DNA of 64,000 nt from Sphingobacterium sp. UBA5670 (GCF_002420705.1 NZ_DIIM01000014.1:62361-126360); one strand, 5' to 3'. Numbered from the stretch's first letter, positions 27,941-37,742 are shown. Program-made: numbers and translations. The notes: generated from the sequence alone by a model not told the origin.

Positions 27941-27979
27941 ATCGATAAAAATTCATTTTCCTTAAATTAATTTATCGAT
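27941..27979. repeat. Spaced inverted repeat upstream of the GMC gene
   Basis: ATCGATAAA (27941-27949) and TTTATCGAT (27971-27979) are perfect complements separated by 21 nt, about 130 bp upstream of the GMC start. It could be an operator; the rest of 27817-28060 is AT-rich with nothing else I can name. Confidence 0.35.
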
Positions 27980-28060
27980 TTAGCAGATTTTAAATAAAGA
28001 ATATGGGATTGTTACAAAAAATGGGATGTTTTATTGAAACATGTAGCGGTTCGCCGTAAA

Positions 28061-28098
28061 TATTCCTTCTATTTTGCAGCAGTAAAATAGAAGGAATA
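28061..28098. terminator. Hairpin downstream of the ABC-F gene
   Basis: A perfect 15-bp inverted repeat (TATTCCTTCTATTTT and its complement) around an 8-nt loop, 16 bp beyond the ABC-F stop. Neither side has a long T-run, so it may be a terminator or an mRNA end-protecting stem. Confidence 0.6.
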
Positions 28099-28113
28099 AG
28101 TGTGTGCAGTTCT

Positions 28114-29700
28114 TTAGAGTGTGATGACTTTATTTACATGAATTTCTTTCAGAAAAACTTCATCATGGGAAATGACGAGAATTGTGCCCTTATAAAGCTG
28201 AATGGCTCTGGTCAGTATGCGGATATTTTGAAGATCCAGATTGTTTGTTGGTTCATCCAGGATAATTAAATCTGGTGACTGTTGCTGAATAGTAAGGCAG
28301 CATAAGATCAGGCGCATTTTTTCGCCGCCGCTAAGTAGCGCACATGGTTTATCCCAATCGTCCTTTCCGAATAGGAAGCGATTGAGCCTGATCTTGATCT
28401 CATGTTCAGGCAGCGCATCGGTGTTGAATTGCTGAGCTTGTTCGTAAATGCTCAAATGAGGCGATATAATGGAATATGTCTGATCTAAATAGATTGCGTC
28501 AAATGATTGACGCTCAATTTTTCCTTGCTCAGGTGTCAGTTGGTTAAGTAGGAGTTTGACCAATGTCGTTTTACCAGACCCATTCTGACCCTGTAGTGCG
28601 ATGCGGTCTCCACTGAATAATTGAAAGTCAACATGATCTGCCCAAAGTTGCTGCGAGCCATAGCGGAAATTGATGTTTTCTGCTTTGACCATACTTTTTC
28701 CTGTCGGAAAAGTGCTATTTCCTAGATCGATTTTAATTTCATCCAATGCCGATTGCGAGCCCCGAAGTTCCTGTAGATCGGATCTGATATCTCCAATTTT
28801 ATCCTGATGTACACTCTTTATTTTGGCGGTGCTTTTCTCGGCATTATTGCGTAGCGTATTCATCATGATCCGCGCTACACCAGCTTTTTCCTGCTTTTTT
28901 TGACCACGGTTATTTAATCGATTTTGACGTTCGATAGTTTCTCTTTCTTTCTCCTTCGCAATTTTGATCGCTTTTTCCTTGTGATGGATATCCTGTTGCA
29001 AAGCTTGGCGTTCGCCTTCTTTTTGAGCCTCGTAAAAGCTGTAATTGCCTCCGTATCGTTTAATTCCCTTGGGTGTCATTTCGGCCATATCGTCCAATAG
29101 ATTAAGCAGGGTTCTATCATGGCTTACAATGATTAGTGTGCTTTTGGTAGATTGGATCCAGTTGTATAAGAGCTTTTTGCTATCCAAATCCAAATGGTTG
29201 CTGGGTTCATCGAGCAGAATGAACTCGGATTGATGAATCTGGATTCCGGCCAATAAGATTTTCGTTTTTTGTCCACCACTAAGAGAAGACATTTTTTGTG
29301 TCAATGCGATGTCGGGCAGGCTCCATTGTTCGAAAGCTTCTTTGCAACGTTCCTCCAGAGTCCAGTCATCTTGAAGGCTGTTGAAATTTTCTTCTGATGC
29401 ATCACCCGCTAATATGGCATGAAGTGCATTTAATTTTTTGTTGATTCCGAGCGCTTCGGCAACGGTCTTGTCCTCAAATTGTCCGACAACTTGTGGAACA
29501 TAGTATGTACTGGCACTGACAAGGATGCTGCCATCCGCTGGGAATAGTTCGCGGGCGATTAATCGCAATAAAGTTGATTTGCCAACGCCATTATGGCCGA
29601 TCAATGCAATTTTCTCTTGCGCGTTTATATGAAGATTTATATTCTCAAACAATAAATCTTTATTCGGATGTATATAAGAAAGTTGTTGTAATGAAAGCAT
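28114..29700 (-). CDS. ABC-F family ATPase
   Basis: A 528-residue soluble protein with two ABC domains and no membrane segments. Walker A motifs are GHNGVGKST (about residue 35) and GQNGSGKTT (about 375); signatures LSGGQKTK and LSGGEKMR and Walker B-type LLDEPSNHLD and ILDEPTNNLD complete them. The domains are joined by a charged linker of about 80 residues rich in Lys, Glu and Arg (P-site tRNA interaction motif). ABC-F proteins act on the ribosome, as translation factors or as antibiotic protection proteins. Subfamily, and hence any resistance role, cannot be told by eye. It is transcribed alone. Confidence 0.92.
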   Translation of the reverse strand: MLSLQQLSYIHPNKDLLFENINLHINAQEKIALIGHNGVGKSTLLRLIARELFPADGSILVSASTYYVPQVVGQFEDKTVAEALGINKKLNALHAILAGDASEENFNSLQDDWTLEERCKEAFEQWSLPDIALTQKMSSLSGGQKTKILLAGIQIHQSEFILLDEPSNHLDLDSKKLLYNWIQSTKSTLIIVSHDRTLLNLLDDMAEMTPKGIKRYGGNYSFYEAQKEGERQALQQDIHHKEKAIKIAKEKERETIERQNRLNNRGQKKQEKAGVARIMMNTLRNNAEKSTAKIKSVHQDKIGDIRSDLQELRGSQSALDEIKIDLGNSTFPTGKSMVKAENINFRYGSQQLWADHVDFQLFSGDRIALQGQNGSGKTTLVKLLLNQLTPEQGKIERQSFDAIYLDQTYSIISPHLSIYEQAQQFNTDALPEHEIKIRLNRFLFGKDDWDKPCALLSGGEKMRLILCCLTIQQQSPDLIILDEPTNNLDLQNIRILTRAIQLYKGTILVISHDEVFLKEIHVNKVITL

Positions 29701-29929
29701 GTTGAAATTCTTTAAATGTTAGAAAAAGACCATTTAGGCAGGTGCTGCCAATGGATGGTATTTATTTCGTTCTAAAGAATTTTAATCTTACATGCAGTTT
29801 TATTTCTGTTGTGGTTTACAAATATAGGCTTTTTATTTTGATATCAGCTAAACTTTTGAGAAATAGTCAAATTGTTTATTTTTCTACTATTTGCTTCAGA
29901 CAAATTGTAATTTTGAAAAAACGAAAATT

Positions 29930-31267
29930 GTGAATAGAGTTCTCCTTATAGACGACGAAGAGAAACTTCGGAAATTGCTGTCCAAAATCATTAGCTTGGA
30001 AGGTTTTGATGTTATTGAGGCAGGGGATATTAAATCGGGATTGAAAAAACTTGAAGTCAATGATGTAGATGTTGTTCTTTGTGATGTTAAGCTGCCTGAC
30101 GGTAATGGGATTGAAACTGCTAAATTGATTAAGGAGCGGTATCCTATTGTGGAGGTTATCTTATTGACGGCTTACGGGAATATTCCTGATGGTGTAAAGG
30201 CAATAAAAAACGGCGCTTTTGAATACATTACGAAAGGAGATGACAACAATCGCATTATACCATTGCTTTATAAAGCTTGCGAAAAGGTTGCATTGGCTCG
30301 AAGGGTACAGCAGTTAGAAAAGCGACTAGGGGATAGACTTTCTTTCGATAAGATTATTGGAAAATCTAATGCGATTCAAGCGGCCATCGGAATGGCACAA
30401 AAAGTTGCTGTTACCAATACAACGGTTCTACTCACTGGAGAAACTGGTACCGGTAAAGAGGTTTTTGCACAGGCGATCCATCAGGCTAGTTCCAGAAGAG
30501 ACCGTAATTTCGTGGCTATTAACTGCGCCGCATTTTCAAAAGATCTGCTGGAAAATGAGTTGTTTGGTCATAAATCTGGCGCTTTTACCGGAGCGACGAA
30601 AGATCAGCGCGGCTTGTTTGAAGAAGCTCATTTAGGTACTATATTTCTGGATGAGATCGGGGAGATGGCTTTGGAGCTGCAAGCTAAAATTCTTCGTGTT
30701 TTGGAAACGGGGGAGTTTTTGAAAGTAGGGGATTCCAAGCCAACGAAAGTGGATGTACGTATCATAGCTGCTACCAACAGAAATCTCGAAACTGAAATTG
30801 CTTCTGATCATTTTAGGAGTGATCTTTTTTACAGATTATCTGTTTTTACGATTGAATTGCCGCCGTTGCGTGAGCGGATACAAGATATTGTGCCGTTGGC
30901 GAAATATTACACTGATATTTTTGCTCTAAAATCCAATTTGAAACCTTTGCAGATGAGCCCTGCATTTGTGCAGGCATTGGAACACAATGGATGGCGCGGA
31001 AATATTCGTGAACTGAAAAATGTGATTGAACGCAGTGTAATTTTAAGTGAGGGCGGTATACTGGATGTTCAGAGTCTTCCTTTCGGAGAACGTGAGTTTA
31101 GAGAGGGGACGGGAGGCTTATCAAACTTTTCGATGGCCAACATAGAAAGGCAGCATATACAACGTGTATTGAAACATACGAATGGAAATAAAGCTGAGGC
31201 GGCTCGATTGTTAGAAATCGGTATAGCTACCTTGTATCGAAAAATTGAAGAATATAAAATCCAATGA
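29930..31267 (+). CDS. Sigma-54-dependent NtrC-type response regulator
   Basis: A 445-residue regulator: receiver domain (residues 1-120, Asp52 in VVLCDVKLP), sigma-54 activation domain with Walker A GETGTGKE, an intact GAFTGA loop, Walker B GTIFLDEIGEM, and a Fis-type helix-turn-helix at the end (NGNKAEAARLLEIGIATLYRK). A GTG at 29930 is taken as the start because it precedes the receiver strand VLLIDDEE directly; an upstream TTG would add 13 residues. Its stop overlaps the kinase start by 4 bp, forming a clear two-component pair. Target genes are not evident nearby. Confidence 0.94.
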   Translation: MNRVLLIDDEEKLRKLLSKIISLEGFDVIEAGDIKSGLKKLEVNDVDVVLCDVKLPDGNGIETAKLIKERYPIVEVILLTAYGNIPDGVKAIKNGAFEYITKGDDNNRIIPLLYKACEKVALARRVQQLEKRLGDRLSFDKIIGKSNAIQAAIGMAQKVAVTNTTVLLTGETGTGKEVFAQAIHQASSRRDRNFVAINCAAFSKDLLENELFGHKSGAFTGATKDQRGLFEEAHLGTIFLDEIGEMALELQAKILRVLETGEFLKVGDSKPTKVDVRIIAATNRNLETEIASDHFRSDLFYRLSVFTIELPPLRERIQDIVPLAKYYTDIFALKSNLKPLQMSPAFVQALEHNGWRGNIRELKNVIERSVILSEGGILDVQSLPFGEREFREGTGGLSNFSMANIERQHIQRVLKHTNGNKAEAARLLEIGIATLYRKIEEYKIQ

Positions 31268-32997
31268 AACTTAAAGCTAAGCTGACATTTGGGGTAGGTT
31301 TTTTATTTTTCATGATCTTGCTGCTTGCGATAGTGAGTGGCTATTATGTTTACTGGCTAAAAAAAGATACAAACAATATTTTAGTCGACAACTATAACAC
31401 GTTGCATTACTCCCGGAATATGCTGTTGGCTTTGGAAGATCTTCGTACAAACGCGAACAGTGTTCAGCTATTTGAACATAACTTAATGCTCCAAAAGCGC
31501 AATGTGACGGAACCCGGGGAACGGGCTGTAACCGAACGTGTAAATCGTCACTTTTTGAGTTTAAAAAGAGAGACGAAAAATGCCACAGTGGTGGCCGATT
31601 TGCGTAAAGATATATTCCAGCTGATGTATCTTAATATGCAGGCGATTGAATACAAAAACATGATCGCCAATACAACAGCAGAAAAAGCTATTCTGGCGAT
31701 CTCCATAGTAGGTGCGATCTGTTTTATGATTGCGTTTGTGTTGTTGGTTAATCTTCCCCTAGCTATTGCTGGTCCAATTGTACAATTAAGCGATAGTATT
31801 AAACAGATTGCTGCTGGGAATTATAAAATGAGGCTTCATTTTAAGCGAAAGGATGAATTTGGTGCGGTGGCAAAATCGTTCAACACAATGGCTCAAAAGC
31901 TCGAGGAATATACAGAAAGTAAATTAGGGAAAATTTTGCAGCATAAAAAGAGAATTGAAGCACTTATTGATAACATGCATGATGCTGTTATAGGGGTGGA
32001 TGAGGAAAAAAGAGTGCTTTTTGCAAATGAACCTGCTTGTTTAATTTCGGGGTTAAAGCTTGCTGAATTTGAGGGAAAGAATTTGGAGGAAATTGGATCT
32101 TTTAATGATTTGATCAGAAACCTCCTCAACAAAATTAGCTCTTTGCATCAGGAATCCGGTCATCTGGGCTTGGTTCAGGTATTTGCTTCTGGAAAAGAAA
32201 ACTATTTTGAGTTAGAGGTCATTGATATTAATGTTGTTCCAACAGGAGAGGAGAGTTCTCAATTTATCGGACAATTTATTTTGTTGAAGAATGTAACCAG
32301 TTTTAAGGAGCGTGATGTAGCAAAAACAAATTTTATTGGAACGGTCTCCCATGAATTGAAGACACCAATTGCTTCCATACGTATGGGGATCCAATTGTTA
32401 GAGAATAAGCGGGTCGGAGATTTGAATGAAGAACAAAAAGATTTGCTCGAAGGGATTGCTGATGATACAGCTCGTCTCCTGAAGATTACGGGAGAACTTT
32501 TGGATATTGCACAAGTGGAGAGCGGTACAATTCAGATGAAGCTGGCCCCAGCATCTATCGGACCGATTGTAGATTATGCACTTTTGGCCAATCGGTCGAT
32601 GGTAGAGCAAAAACAAATACGGATAGACGTGCAATTGGAAAAGGATTTGCCGATGGTCTTTATCGATACCGAAAAGGCCGCATGGGTGTTGACGAATTTA
32701 TTGTCCAATGCAATTCGGTATTCTGATGAAGGGGGAGTGATCGGTATTTCTGCCAAAAGGAAAGGGGCAAGGATACTTTTACTTGTTGAAGATCATGGTC
32801 AAGGAATTCCGTCGCAATATTTAACGAAAATTTTTGATCGCTATTTCCGTGTCCCAGGGAGTACAAAAGAAGGAACGGGTTTGGGCTTGAGCATAAGCAA
32901 GGAGTTTATCGAGAGCATGGGGGGAGAAATTGATGTACAAAGTGTTTTTGGAACTGGAAGTACATTTTTTGTTTACCTTCCGATTGCTCGGCCTTGA
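31264..32997 (+). CDS. Membrane sensor histidine kinase
   Basis: A 577-residue kinase. Two membrane helices (about residues 7-30 and 143-166) enclose a helical periplasmic sensor of about 110 residues; then come HAMP (about 167-220), PAS (about 232-345, with IEALIDNMHDAVIGVDEEKR), HisKA with the phosphoacceptor His363 in SHELKTPIASI, and HATPase_c with NLLSNAIRYSDEG, DHGQGIP, FDRYFRVPG and GTGLGLSISKE. ATGA overlap with the regulator upstream shows coupled translation. Signal unknown; the four-helix-type sensor domain lacks a recognisable ligand motif. Confidence 0.94.
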   Translation: MKLKAKLTFGVGFLFFMILLLAIVSGYYVYWLKKDTNNILVDNYNTLHYSRNMLLALEDLRTNANSVQLFEHNLMLQKRNVTEPGERAVTERVNRHFLSLKRETKNATVVADLRKDIFQLMYLNMQAIEYKNMIANTTAEKAILAISIVGAICFMIAFVLLVNLPLAIAGPIVQLSDSIKQIAAGNYKMRLHFKRKDEFGAVAKSFNTMAQKLEEYTESKLGKILQHKKRIEALIDNMHDAVIGVDEEKRVLFANEPACLISGLKLAEFEGKNLEEIGSFNDLIRNLLNKISSLHQESGHLGLVQVFASGKENYFELEVIDINVVPTGEESSQFIGQFILLKNVTSFKERDVAKTNFIGTVSHELKTPIASIRMGIQLLENKRVGDLNEEQKDLLEGIADDTARLLKITGELLDIAQVESGTIQMKLAPASIGPIVDYALLANRSMVEQKQIRIDVQLEKDLPMVFIDTEKAAWVLTNLLSNAIRYSDEGGVIGISAKRKGARILLLVEDHGQGIPSQYLTKIFDRYFRVPGSTKEGTGLGLSISKEFIESMGGEIDVQSVFGTGSTFFVYLPIARP

Positions 32998-33035
32998 CCA
33001 TCAAACTAAAACCATTAGCCTACGACCACCAGCGT

Positions 33036-33076
33036 AAAAAAGGAAAAACTAAAATAACAAGCTCTTCCTTTTTTTT
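33036..33076 (+). terminator. Terminator after the histidine kinase
   Basis: AAAAAAGGAA pairs with TTCCTTTTTT across a 19-nt loop, followed by further T residues. Confidence 0.6.
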
Positions 33077-33095
33077 GTCCCAAAGGGGATTGAAA

Positions 33096-33130
33096 GATCC
33101 TGCGGCTTGCATTGCAGGGGCCACAGGATC
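33096..33130 (-). terminator. Hairpin terminator after the YiaA-type gene
   Basis: GATCCTG, an unpaired base and GGC pair with GCC, an unpaired base and CAGGATC. On the minus strand the stem begins 8 nt after the stop codon and is followed by TTTC. Confidence 0.6.
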
Positions 33131-33138
33131 GGCACCCG

Positions 33139-33606
33139 CTAAAGTTTTATTTCATTGTCATCGATAAGTTTTGCGTCGCGTGTGTTCTTTTGCACTGCGA
33201 TTGCAGAGAATATACTCAATGAGAAGGACATCGCATAGAATCCTTTCTCACTTAAAAGCAGTTCTGCATTCCATAGGCCTACAGTTAATAGAACAACGGC
33301 GGCAATTGTTGCAAACCAGCTTAGACCATAATATAATTCGGTAACAGCGAGCCCTTCGGCTTTATCTCTGACACTTTTTTGAACGGAGATAACAGCAAAC
33401 AGGGCAAACAGTAAAATTGTAAAATAATACCCTTTTTCGTTCAATGCCATTGTTGCATTCCATAAGCCTATACAATAGCCAACGGTTCCAACCAATAATG
33501 CGGTCCATGAAGCACCAATAAATGCGCCTGTTGGTTTAAATGGATTTCTTTTGTTTGAATCCCTTTCGGCTTTTTTTTCTTCAATCATGTTTTTTAGCGG
33601 TTCCAT
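33139..33606 (-). CDS. yiaA: YiaA/YiaB-type inner membrane protein
   Basis: A 155-residue protein made of two copies of the YiaAB two-helix unit. Each copy has a helix ending in a Gly-Leu-Trp-Asn-Ala motif (CIGLWNATMALNEKGYYF and TVGLWNAELLLSEKGFYAM) and a second helix ending in VQK(S/N)xRD. The N-terminal 30 residues are charged and cytoplasmic. In enterobacteria YiaA is an inner membrane protein of unclear function. It is divergent from the helical-repeat gene at 33748. Family call is strong, function unknown. Confidence 0.85.
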   Translation of the reverse strand: MEPLKNMIEEKKAERDSNKRNPFKPTGAFIGASWTALLVGTVGYCIGLWNATMALNEKGYYFTILLFALFAVISVQKSVRDKAEGLAVTELYYGLSWFATIAAVVLLTVGLWNAELLLSEKGFYAMSFSLSIFSAIAVQKNTRDAKLIDDNEIKL

Positions 33607-33747
33607 AATTTTCTTGTTTTAGTTTTAATTTGTTGTTGTTTTGTGACTCAAATATCTATAGGATCCAATTGTTTTTAAATTTAATTTTAAAAGAATACTG
33701 ACGATATTATTTCGTTTTGTATATTTATTTAATTCTAAATTTTAGCT

Positions 33748-35259
33748 ATGACAGATGCAATATCAAACTTACTATTACTGCTTAATAATGACGATAAAAA
33801 GGATTTTAAGGCTTTTTTGAAACGTAAAAACAAGCGAAATGATGTGAAAAATGTTAGGTTGCTAGAAATTATAGAAACTGACGATATAAATAGATTAAAA
33901 AAATTATATGATCCTACCAAAAATCGCAATGCTTACCATGCCTTGAGAAAGAGGCTTCATGAGAGTCTACTGTTTTTTCTTTCAAATAAGGTTTTTGAGC
34001 GGGACAACAGCGAGGCGCATGAAGCACTGAGACTGCTTGTTGTGGGCCGGTTTCTACTGGAAAGCCAGTTCATTAAGATTGGGTTTAAATGTCTTCAGCG
34101 AGCGGAAGATAAAGCGCTTCTTCTTGATCAGTTTAGTTTGTTGAACGAGATCTTGCAAACTAGATTACAATATGCTTATTTGGATCCAAGTGTCAATTTG
34201 AAATTGCTTGTCGATCATTTTGCTGAAAATCAACGGAAATTACAGCAAGAAGCAAAATTTCAGATTGCTTATGCTTTGTTGCGCGCGGAATTACAGGATA
34301 TTCATTTGAAGGCAAAAATAGTTGATCTCAATAAGTTGATTCTGGATACGTTGAGTAAATACAGTATTTCCTTAAATGATCTTTTGTCATTTAAATCACT
34401 TTATCAACTGTTGTATATTGCGAATGAATATGCCGCAATTCATCAAAATTATGCGCTGGTCCGTTCTTTCTTAAAAACAGCAGATAATTTCCTGCGAAAA
34501 CATCAGGAGCAGGCAGTCCTTCAGTTATTTTACTATCTCCATATCTTGTATTACCTGGCTAACTTCAATTTGCGGAACGGTTTTTTTAAGGAAAGTTTGC
34601 GTTATTTGGAACGGATGGATGTAGTTTTGTCGCAAGCAAGTCCTGCTTTTCGAACACAGTTTCAGCTGCGATGCCAATTGTTGAAGGCATTGAATTTTCA
34701 TTATCTTGGCGATGGCGCACAAGGTCTTGCTCTGTTAAGGGAAGGGATCAATCAAGCGGCACCAAAGTCAAGTGAACTTGATCTCGCGGATCTGCAATTA
34801 TGTTTGGTCATGTTTTTAACCCAATTCCGCGATAAAACTGCTTTAGTTGAGTTTCAAAAATTGACTCGAACAGACGCCTGGTATGAGAAAAAAATGGGGA
34901 TGTTATGGACTATCCGGAAGAGCCTGTTCGAAATTCTGATCCACATCCAATTCGATCACATCGATTTGGCAACTTCGAAACTAAAGAGCTTTGTTCGCAG
35001 GTATAAAAAGTACCTGATGAGTGTCAATGAAAATAGAGTCATTGATTTTGCTAAATTGGTAGAAAAATATCTTTTAAATCCTACCGTCATTCAAGGGAAA
35101 TCCTTTCGTGCAGCTGTCGAAGCTATGGTGAATCAAAAAGAAAATAAGGATTTATTTGTTATGGGGTTCGTTGCTTGGTTGAAGGCTTTTGTTGTTTCTG
35201 GAAGCCCTTATCAGGTTTTGTTGGATTTGATAAAAGAACCTTACTCTATTTGTGTATAA
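33748..35259 (+). CDS. Helical-repeat hypothetical protein
   Basis: A 503-residue protein I do not recognise by name. It lacks a signal peptide and is almost wholly alpha-helical, with paired amphipathic helices about 35 residues apart in the middle (NFHYLGDGAQGLALLREGIN, YYLANFNLRNGFFKESLRYL) that resemble tetratricopeptide repeats. The N-terminus (NDDKKDFKAFLKRKNKRND) is highly charged. It may be a scaffold. It ends 19 bp inside the converging gene at 35241, so both 3' ends overlap. Confidence 0.7.
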   Translation: MTDAISNLLLLLNNDDKKDFKAFLKRKNKRNDVKNVRLLEIIETDDINRLKKLYDPTKNRNAYHALRKRLHESLLFFLSNKVFERDNSEAHEALRLLVVGRFLLESQFIKIGFKCLQRAEDKALLLDQFSLLNEILQTRLQYAYLDPSVNLKLLVDHFAENQRKLQQEAKFQIAYALLRAELQDIHLKAKIVDLNKLILDTLSKYSISLNDLLSFKSLYQLLYIANEYAAIHQNYALVRSFLKTADNFLRKHQEQAVLQLFYYLHILYYLANFNLRNGFFKESLRYLERMDVVLSQASPAFRTQFQLRCQLLKALNFHYLGDGAQGLALLREGINQAAPKSSELDLADLQLCLVMFLTQFRDKTALVEFQKLTRTDAWYEKKMGMLWTIRKSLFEILIHIQFDHIDLATSKLKSFVRRYKKYLMSVNENRVIDFAKLVEKYLLNPTVIQGKSFRAAVEAMVNQKENKDLFVMGFVAWLKAFVVSGSPYQVLLDLIKEPYSICV

Positions 35260-36344
35260 AATCGCTCGAAAGATTTCCAGTATTTATCTTTGTAGATGCT
35301 ATAATCAATTTGGAGTTTTTCCTTGTACTGTTCGATTAACTGATCGATGGTCATGGAGATTTTTCGAAATTCTTTACAAGCTAGATAAATTTCCCTTAGA
35401 TTATCAGCAGTTTCTCGGCCAATATTAAGAAAGCCAATATCATCTGGAAGGTTATTCATTAATTCCTCTTCAAACTTATCCATTAAATCGTAAGTTTCCT
35501 GATCTGGCATTCCATTGGTTGCGGTTCCATCATAGCTGATTTTTAGGGTAACGATCCAAGGATGAGAGGCTTTTCCATCCCAGTCCAGTAACGTTGTATT
35601 AATAATAGCCAAGATAGGTAGGTCGTTTTCTAATATACCTTCAAAGGCAGTATAGGTATCATCTGTGGTATTACGTCTTAGATCAGTGTATTTTTCCACA
35701 AATTCCTTTTCCCGCCAGATCAAATAATCTTTTAATTTGATCAGCGGAATCAACTCTTCAGTTGCGAGACCTGTTGAGGTCACATTCAGATTGTCTATGG
35801 AAATGATTGAGTTCAGTTCACCAATGTAATTGTCGAGGAATATTTCTATCCCATGGGCAATATTAGCCTTGTTCTCTTCCTTATAATCAGGGTGAACGAT
35901 AACGATATCGACTTCATCCGGGTGATATTTATGCTGAATAGGGTAAAAAAACATATCCTTGATGTCAAAGGTAAATCCATACATGGAGATTTTGAATTTT
36001 GCCATATCCGCGATTGCGGGTTTTAGTGCCGTAAATTTCCAGCGGGGTAGTGATGGAGCAGAAGCAATCAGCTGTTCTACGAAAGCTATATTTTTGATGA
36101 CTCCATCAGGAGTGACTACAAGTTCAGCCGTTTCATCGTCATACATGCCAGTTAAGAAATACAATTCCTTGCGAAGCGCATCGATCTTCGGTGCAAGCTT
36201 GCTGAAAAAATTCTGATCAATTTGTTCTCCACTTTTAACGACTTGAAAAAATGTCTTTTCATTTTTTATAAACCAGTCCCAAAAATCTCGTACACCGTCC
36301 TTTTTATTTTCTTTTTTACCAAAAATATTATTCAAAAATCCCAT
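35241..36344 (-). CDS. DUF695-domain protein
   Basis: A 367-residue cytoplasmic protein. The C-terminal third has the DUF695 pattern: PWIVTLKISYDGTATNGMPD, then a Glu-rich helix (EEELMNNLPDDIGFLNIG) and the closing KYWKSFERFY. The N-terminal 230 residues are of unknown type but match a layout seen in other Bacteroidota proteins carrying DUF695. Basic start MGFLNNIFGKKENKKDG. Function unknown. It overlaps the 3' end of the helical-repeat gene on the opposite strand. Confidence 0.7.
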   Translation of the reverse strand: MGFLNNIFGKKENKKDGVRDFWDWFIKNEKTFFQVVKSGEQIDQNFFSKLAPKIDALRKELYFLTGMYDDETAELVVTPDGVIKNIAFVEQLIASAPSLPRWKFTALKPAIADMAKFKISMYGFTFDIKDMFFYPIQHKYHPDEVDIVIVHPDYKEENKANIAHGIEIFLDNYIGELNSIISIDNLNVTSTGLATEELIPLIKLKDYLIWREKEFVEKYTDLRRNTTDDTYTAFEGILENDLPILAIINTTLLDWDGKASHPWIVTLKISYDGTATNGMPDQETYDLMDKFEEELMNNLPDDIGFLNIGRETADNLREIYLACKEFRKISMTIDQLIEQYKEKLQIDYSIYKDKYWKSFERFYTQIE

Positions 36345-36577
36345 AATTAAAAGCTGTTCGATTGAGTCATTAAAGTTCGTATCTGTGTTTTAAAAGTACT
36401 TTTATAGCCTAGAGGAGAAAATGATCCGAACGAAATAATCACGAAGACCTCTGCTTCTAAATTTAATTATATAATTACGATCCGGCAAGAGAATTTAAGT
36501 TTAAAAATAATTGGACAAACAATTGTGATGGGAGTTTGTTAGGTTTATTGTTGGAATTATAAATTAAAATTGGTCTT

Positions 36578-37084
36578 ATGAAATTTAGTAAATTAACATT
36601 TTGTCTATTGGCAACGACAGCTGTACTTTCTTTTATGTCCTGCAAATCAGGGTTGTCTGACGATAAGCTGGAGGAAAAAATAGAAAATGCGCTTACTGGC
36701 CGTAAAACAGTGGACGTTGAAGTTGAAAAAGGAAAAGTTATCTTAAGCGGTACTGTCACTTCGGAGGAAGAAAAACAACAAGTGGAATCGATTGCTAAGA
36801 CAGCAGGAGATAAAGACGTTAAGTCTATTGAAAACAATATTATCGTTAGCGCACCCGTGTCATCGACACCAGCTCCTATTGAGGTATCCAATAATGACGC
36901 GGTACTTGGCGCGGCGGTGAATACGTTTATGAAGGATTTCCCTTCCGTGCAGGCAAGTGTAAAAGACGGTGTGATCGCTGTTACGGGTACTTTGGAGCAG
37001 TCTAAGATAATAACCTTAAAACAGGGACTGGATAACTTGAATCCCAAAAAAGTGGATCTAAGCGGTATTGTTGTCAAAAAATAA
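36578..37084 (+). CDS. BON-domain lipoprotein
   Basis: A 168-residue lipoprotein with lipobox FMSC at residues 19-22. Two BON-like repeats follow: KLEEKIENALTGRK with VDVEVEKGKVILSGTV (about 30-90), and the VLGAAVNTFMKDFP segment with VKDGVIAVTGTLE (about 105-168). BON domains bind phospholipid or other ligands at envelopes and occur in stress proteins such as OsmY. It is followed 11 bp later by a second BON-type protein, so they form a two-gene operon ending at the 37568 terminator. Confidence 0.85.
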   Translation: MKFSKLTFCLLATTAVLSFMSCKSGLSDDKLEEKIENALTGRKTVDVEVEKGKVILSGTVTSEEEKQQVESIAKTAGDKDVKSIENNIIVSAPVSSTPAPIEVSNNDAVLGAAVNTFMKDFPSVQASVKDGVIAVTGTLEQSKIITLKQGLDNLNPKKVDLSGIVVKK

Positions 37085-37095
37085 ATAACGAAACT

Positions 37096-37515
37096 ATGTC
37101 ATTGCAAGAAAAATATAAGGTTCTTTTGGATACGGCTCAATCTTCAGGTGTAAATGACCTGAATTATGCCGAAATGGATGGTGTATTGCAGATTAGAGGT
37201 ACTGCACCTACTGCAGATGTGAAAAATAAGCTGTGGGAAATCTACGGTAATATAGATCCTAATTTCCAAACTGGAGATGTGGTACTGAATGTAGATGTAG
37301 CTACAGAAGTGCCGGGAAGTCAGGTGAAGGTCATTACGGAAAATAGCAACTTGAATATTAGAAAAGGTCCTGGTACAGATCAGCCTATTGTAGGCAAAGC
37401 TGCTAAAGGAGAAATCATCACTTTGATCAGTAAGGCTAATGATCAATGGTGGCTGGTCAGAACCAAAGATAATGAGGAGGGCTATTGTTATGCCCAGTAT
37501 TTAGAATCTGTTTAG
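37096..37515 (+). CDS. BON-like and SH3b two-domain protein
   Basis: A 139-residue protein. The N-terminal 75 residues have a BON-like pattern (YAEMDGVLQIRGTAPTADVK), and the C-terminal 60 form a bacterial SH3 domain (VITENSNLNIRKGPGTDQPI, then IITLISKANDQWWLVR and EGYCYAQYLES). No signal peptide is visible, so it may stay in the cytoplasm; the E. coli potassium-binding protein Kbp is a cytoplasmic BON protein with a different (LysM) second domain. Cotranscribed with the BON lipoprotein. Role unknown. Confidence 0.82.
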   Translation: MSLQEKYKVLLDTAQSSGVNDLNYAEMDGVLQIRGTAPTADVKNKLWEIYGNIDPNFQTGDVVLNVDVATEVPGSQVKVITENSNLNIRKGPGTDQPIVGKAAKGEIITLISKANDQWWLVRTKDNEEGYCYAQYLESV

Positions 37516-37567
37516 ATGCTGGATGTTGTGCGCGCCTTCGGTGCGAACATTGCTAGACCTTGATTAT

Positions 37568-37601
37568 AAGGAGAATTGTCGGTCGATAATTCTCCTTTTT
37601 T
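37568..37601 (+). terminator. Terminator of the BON operon
   Basis: AAGGAGAATT and AATTCTCCTT enclose a 10-nt loop and are followed by a T-run. Confidence 0.88.
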
Positions 37602-37742
37602 ATTGTCTGCGTAAGCTTTTAATAGATGTGTAATAGCGTATTGTAAATACATTTTTATTAGAAAAGTATTCTGAGAAGCAGTCCTATTTTAATTTTTGGT
37701 GTAATAATTGTATTATTGTTATTGCAACAATTTTATTACATT

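Noticed and set aside
36475..37077. 200-codon minus-strand frame
   Set aside because: Antisense to the BON lipoprotein, with Ser/Thr-rich low-complexity translation typical of a shadow frame.
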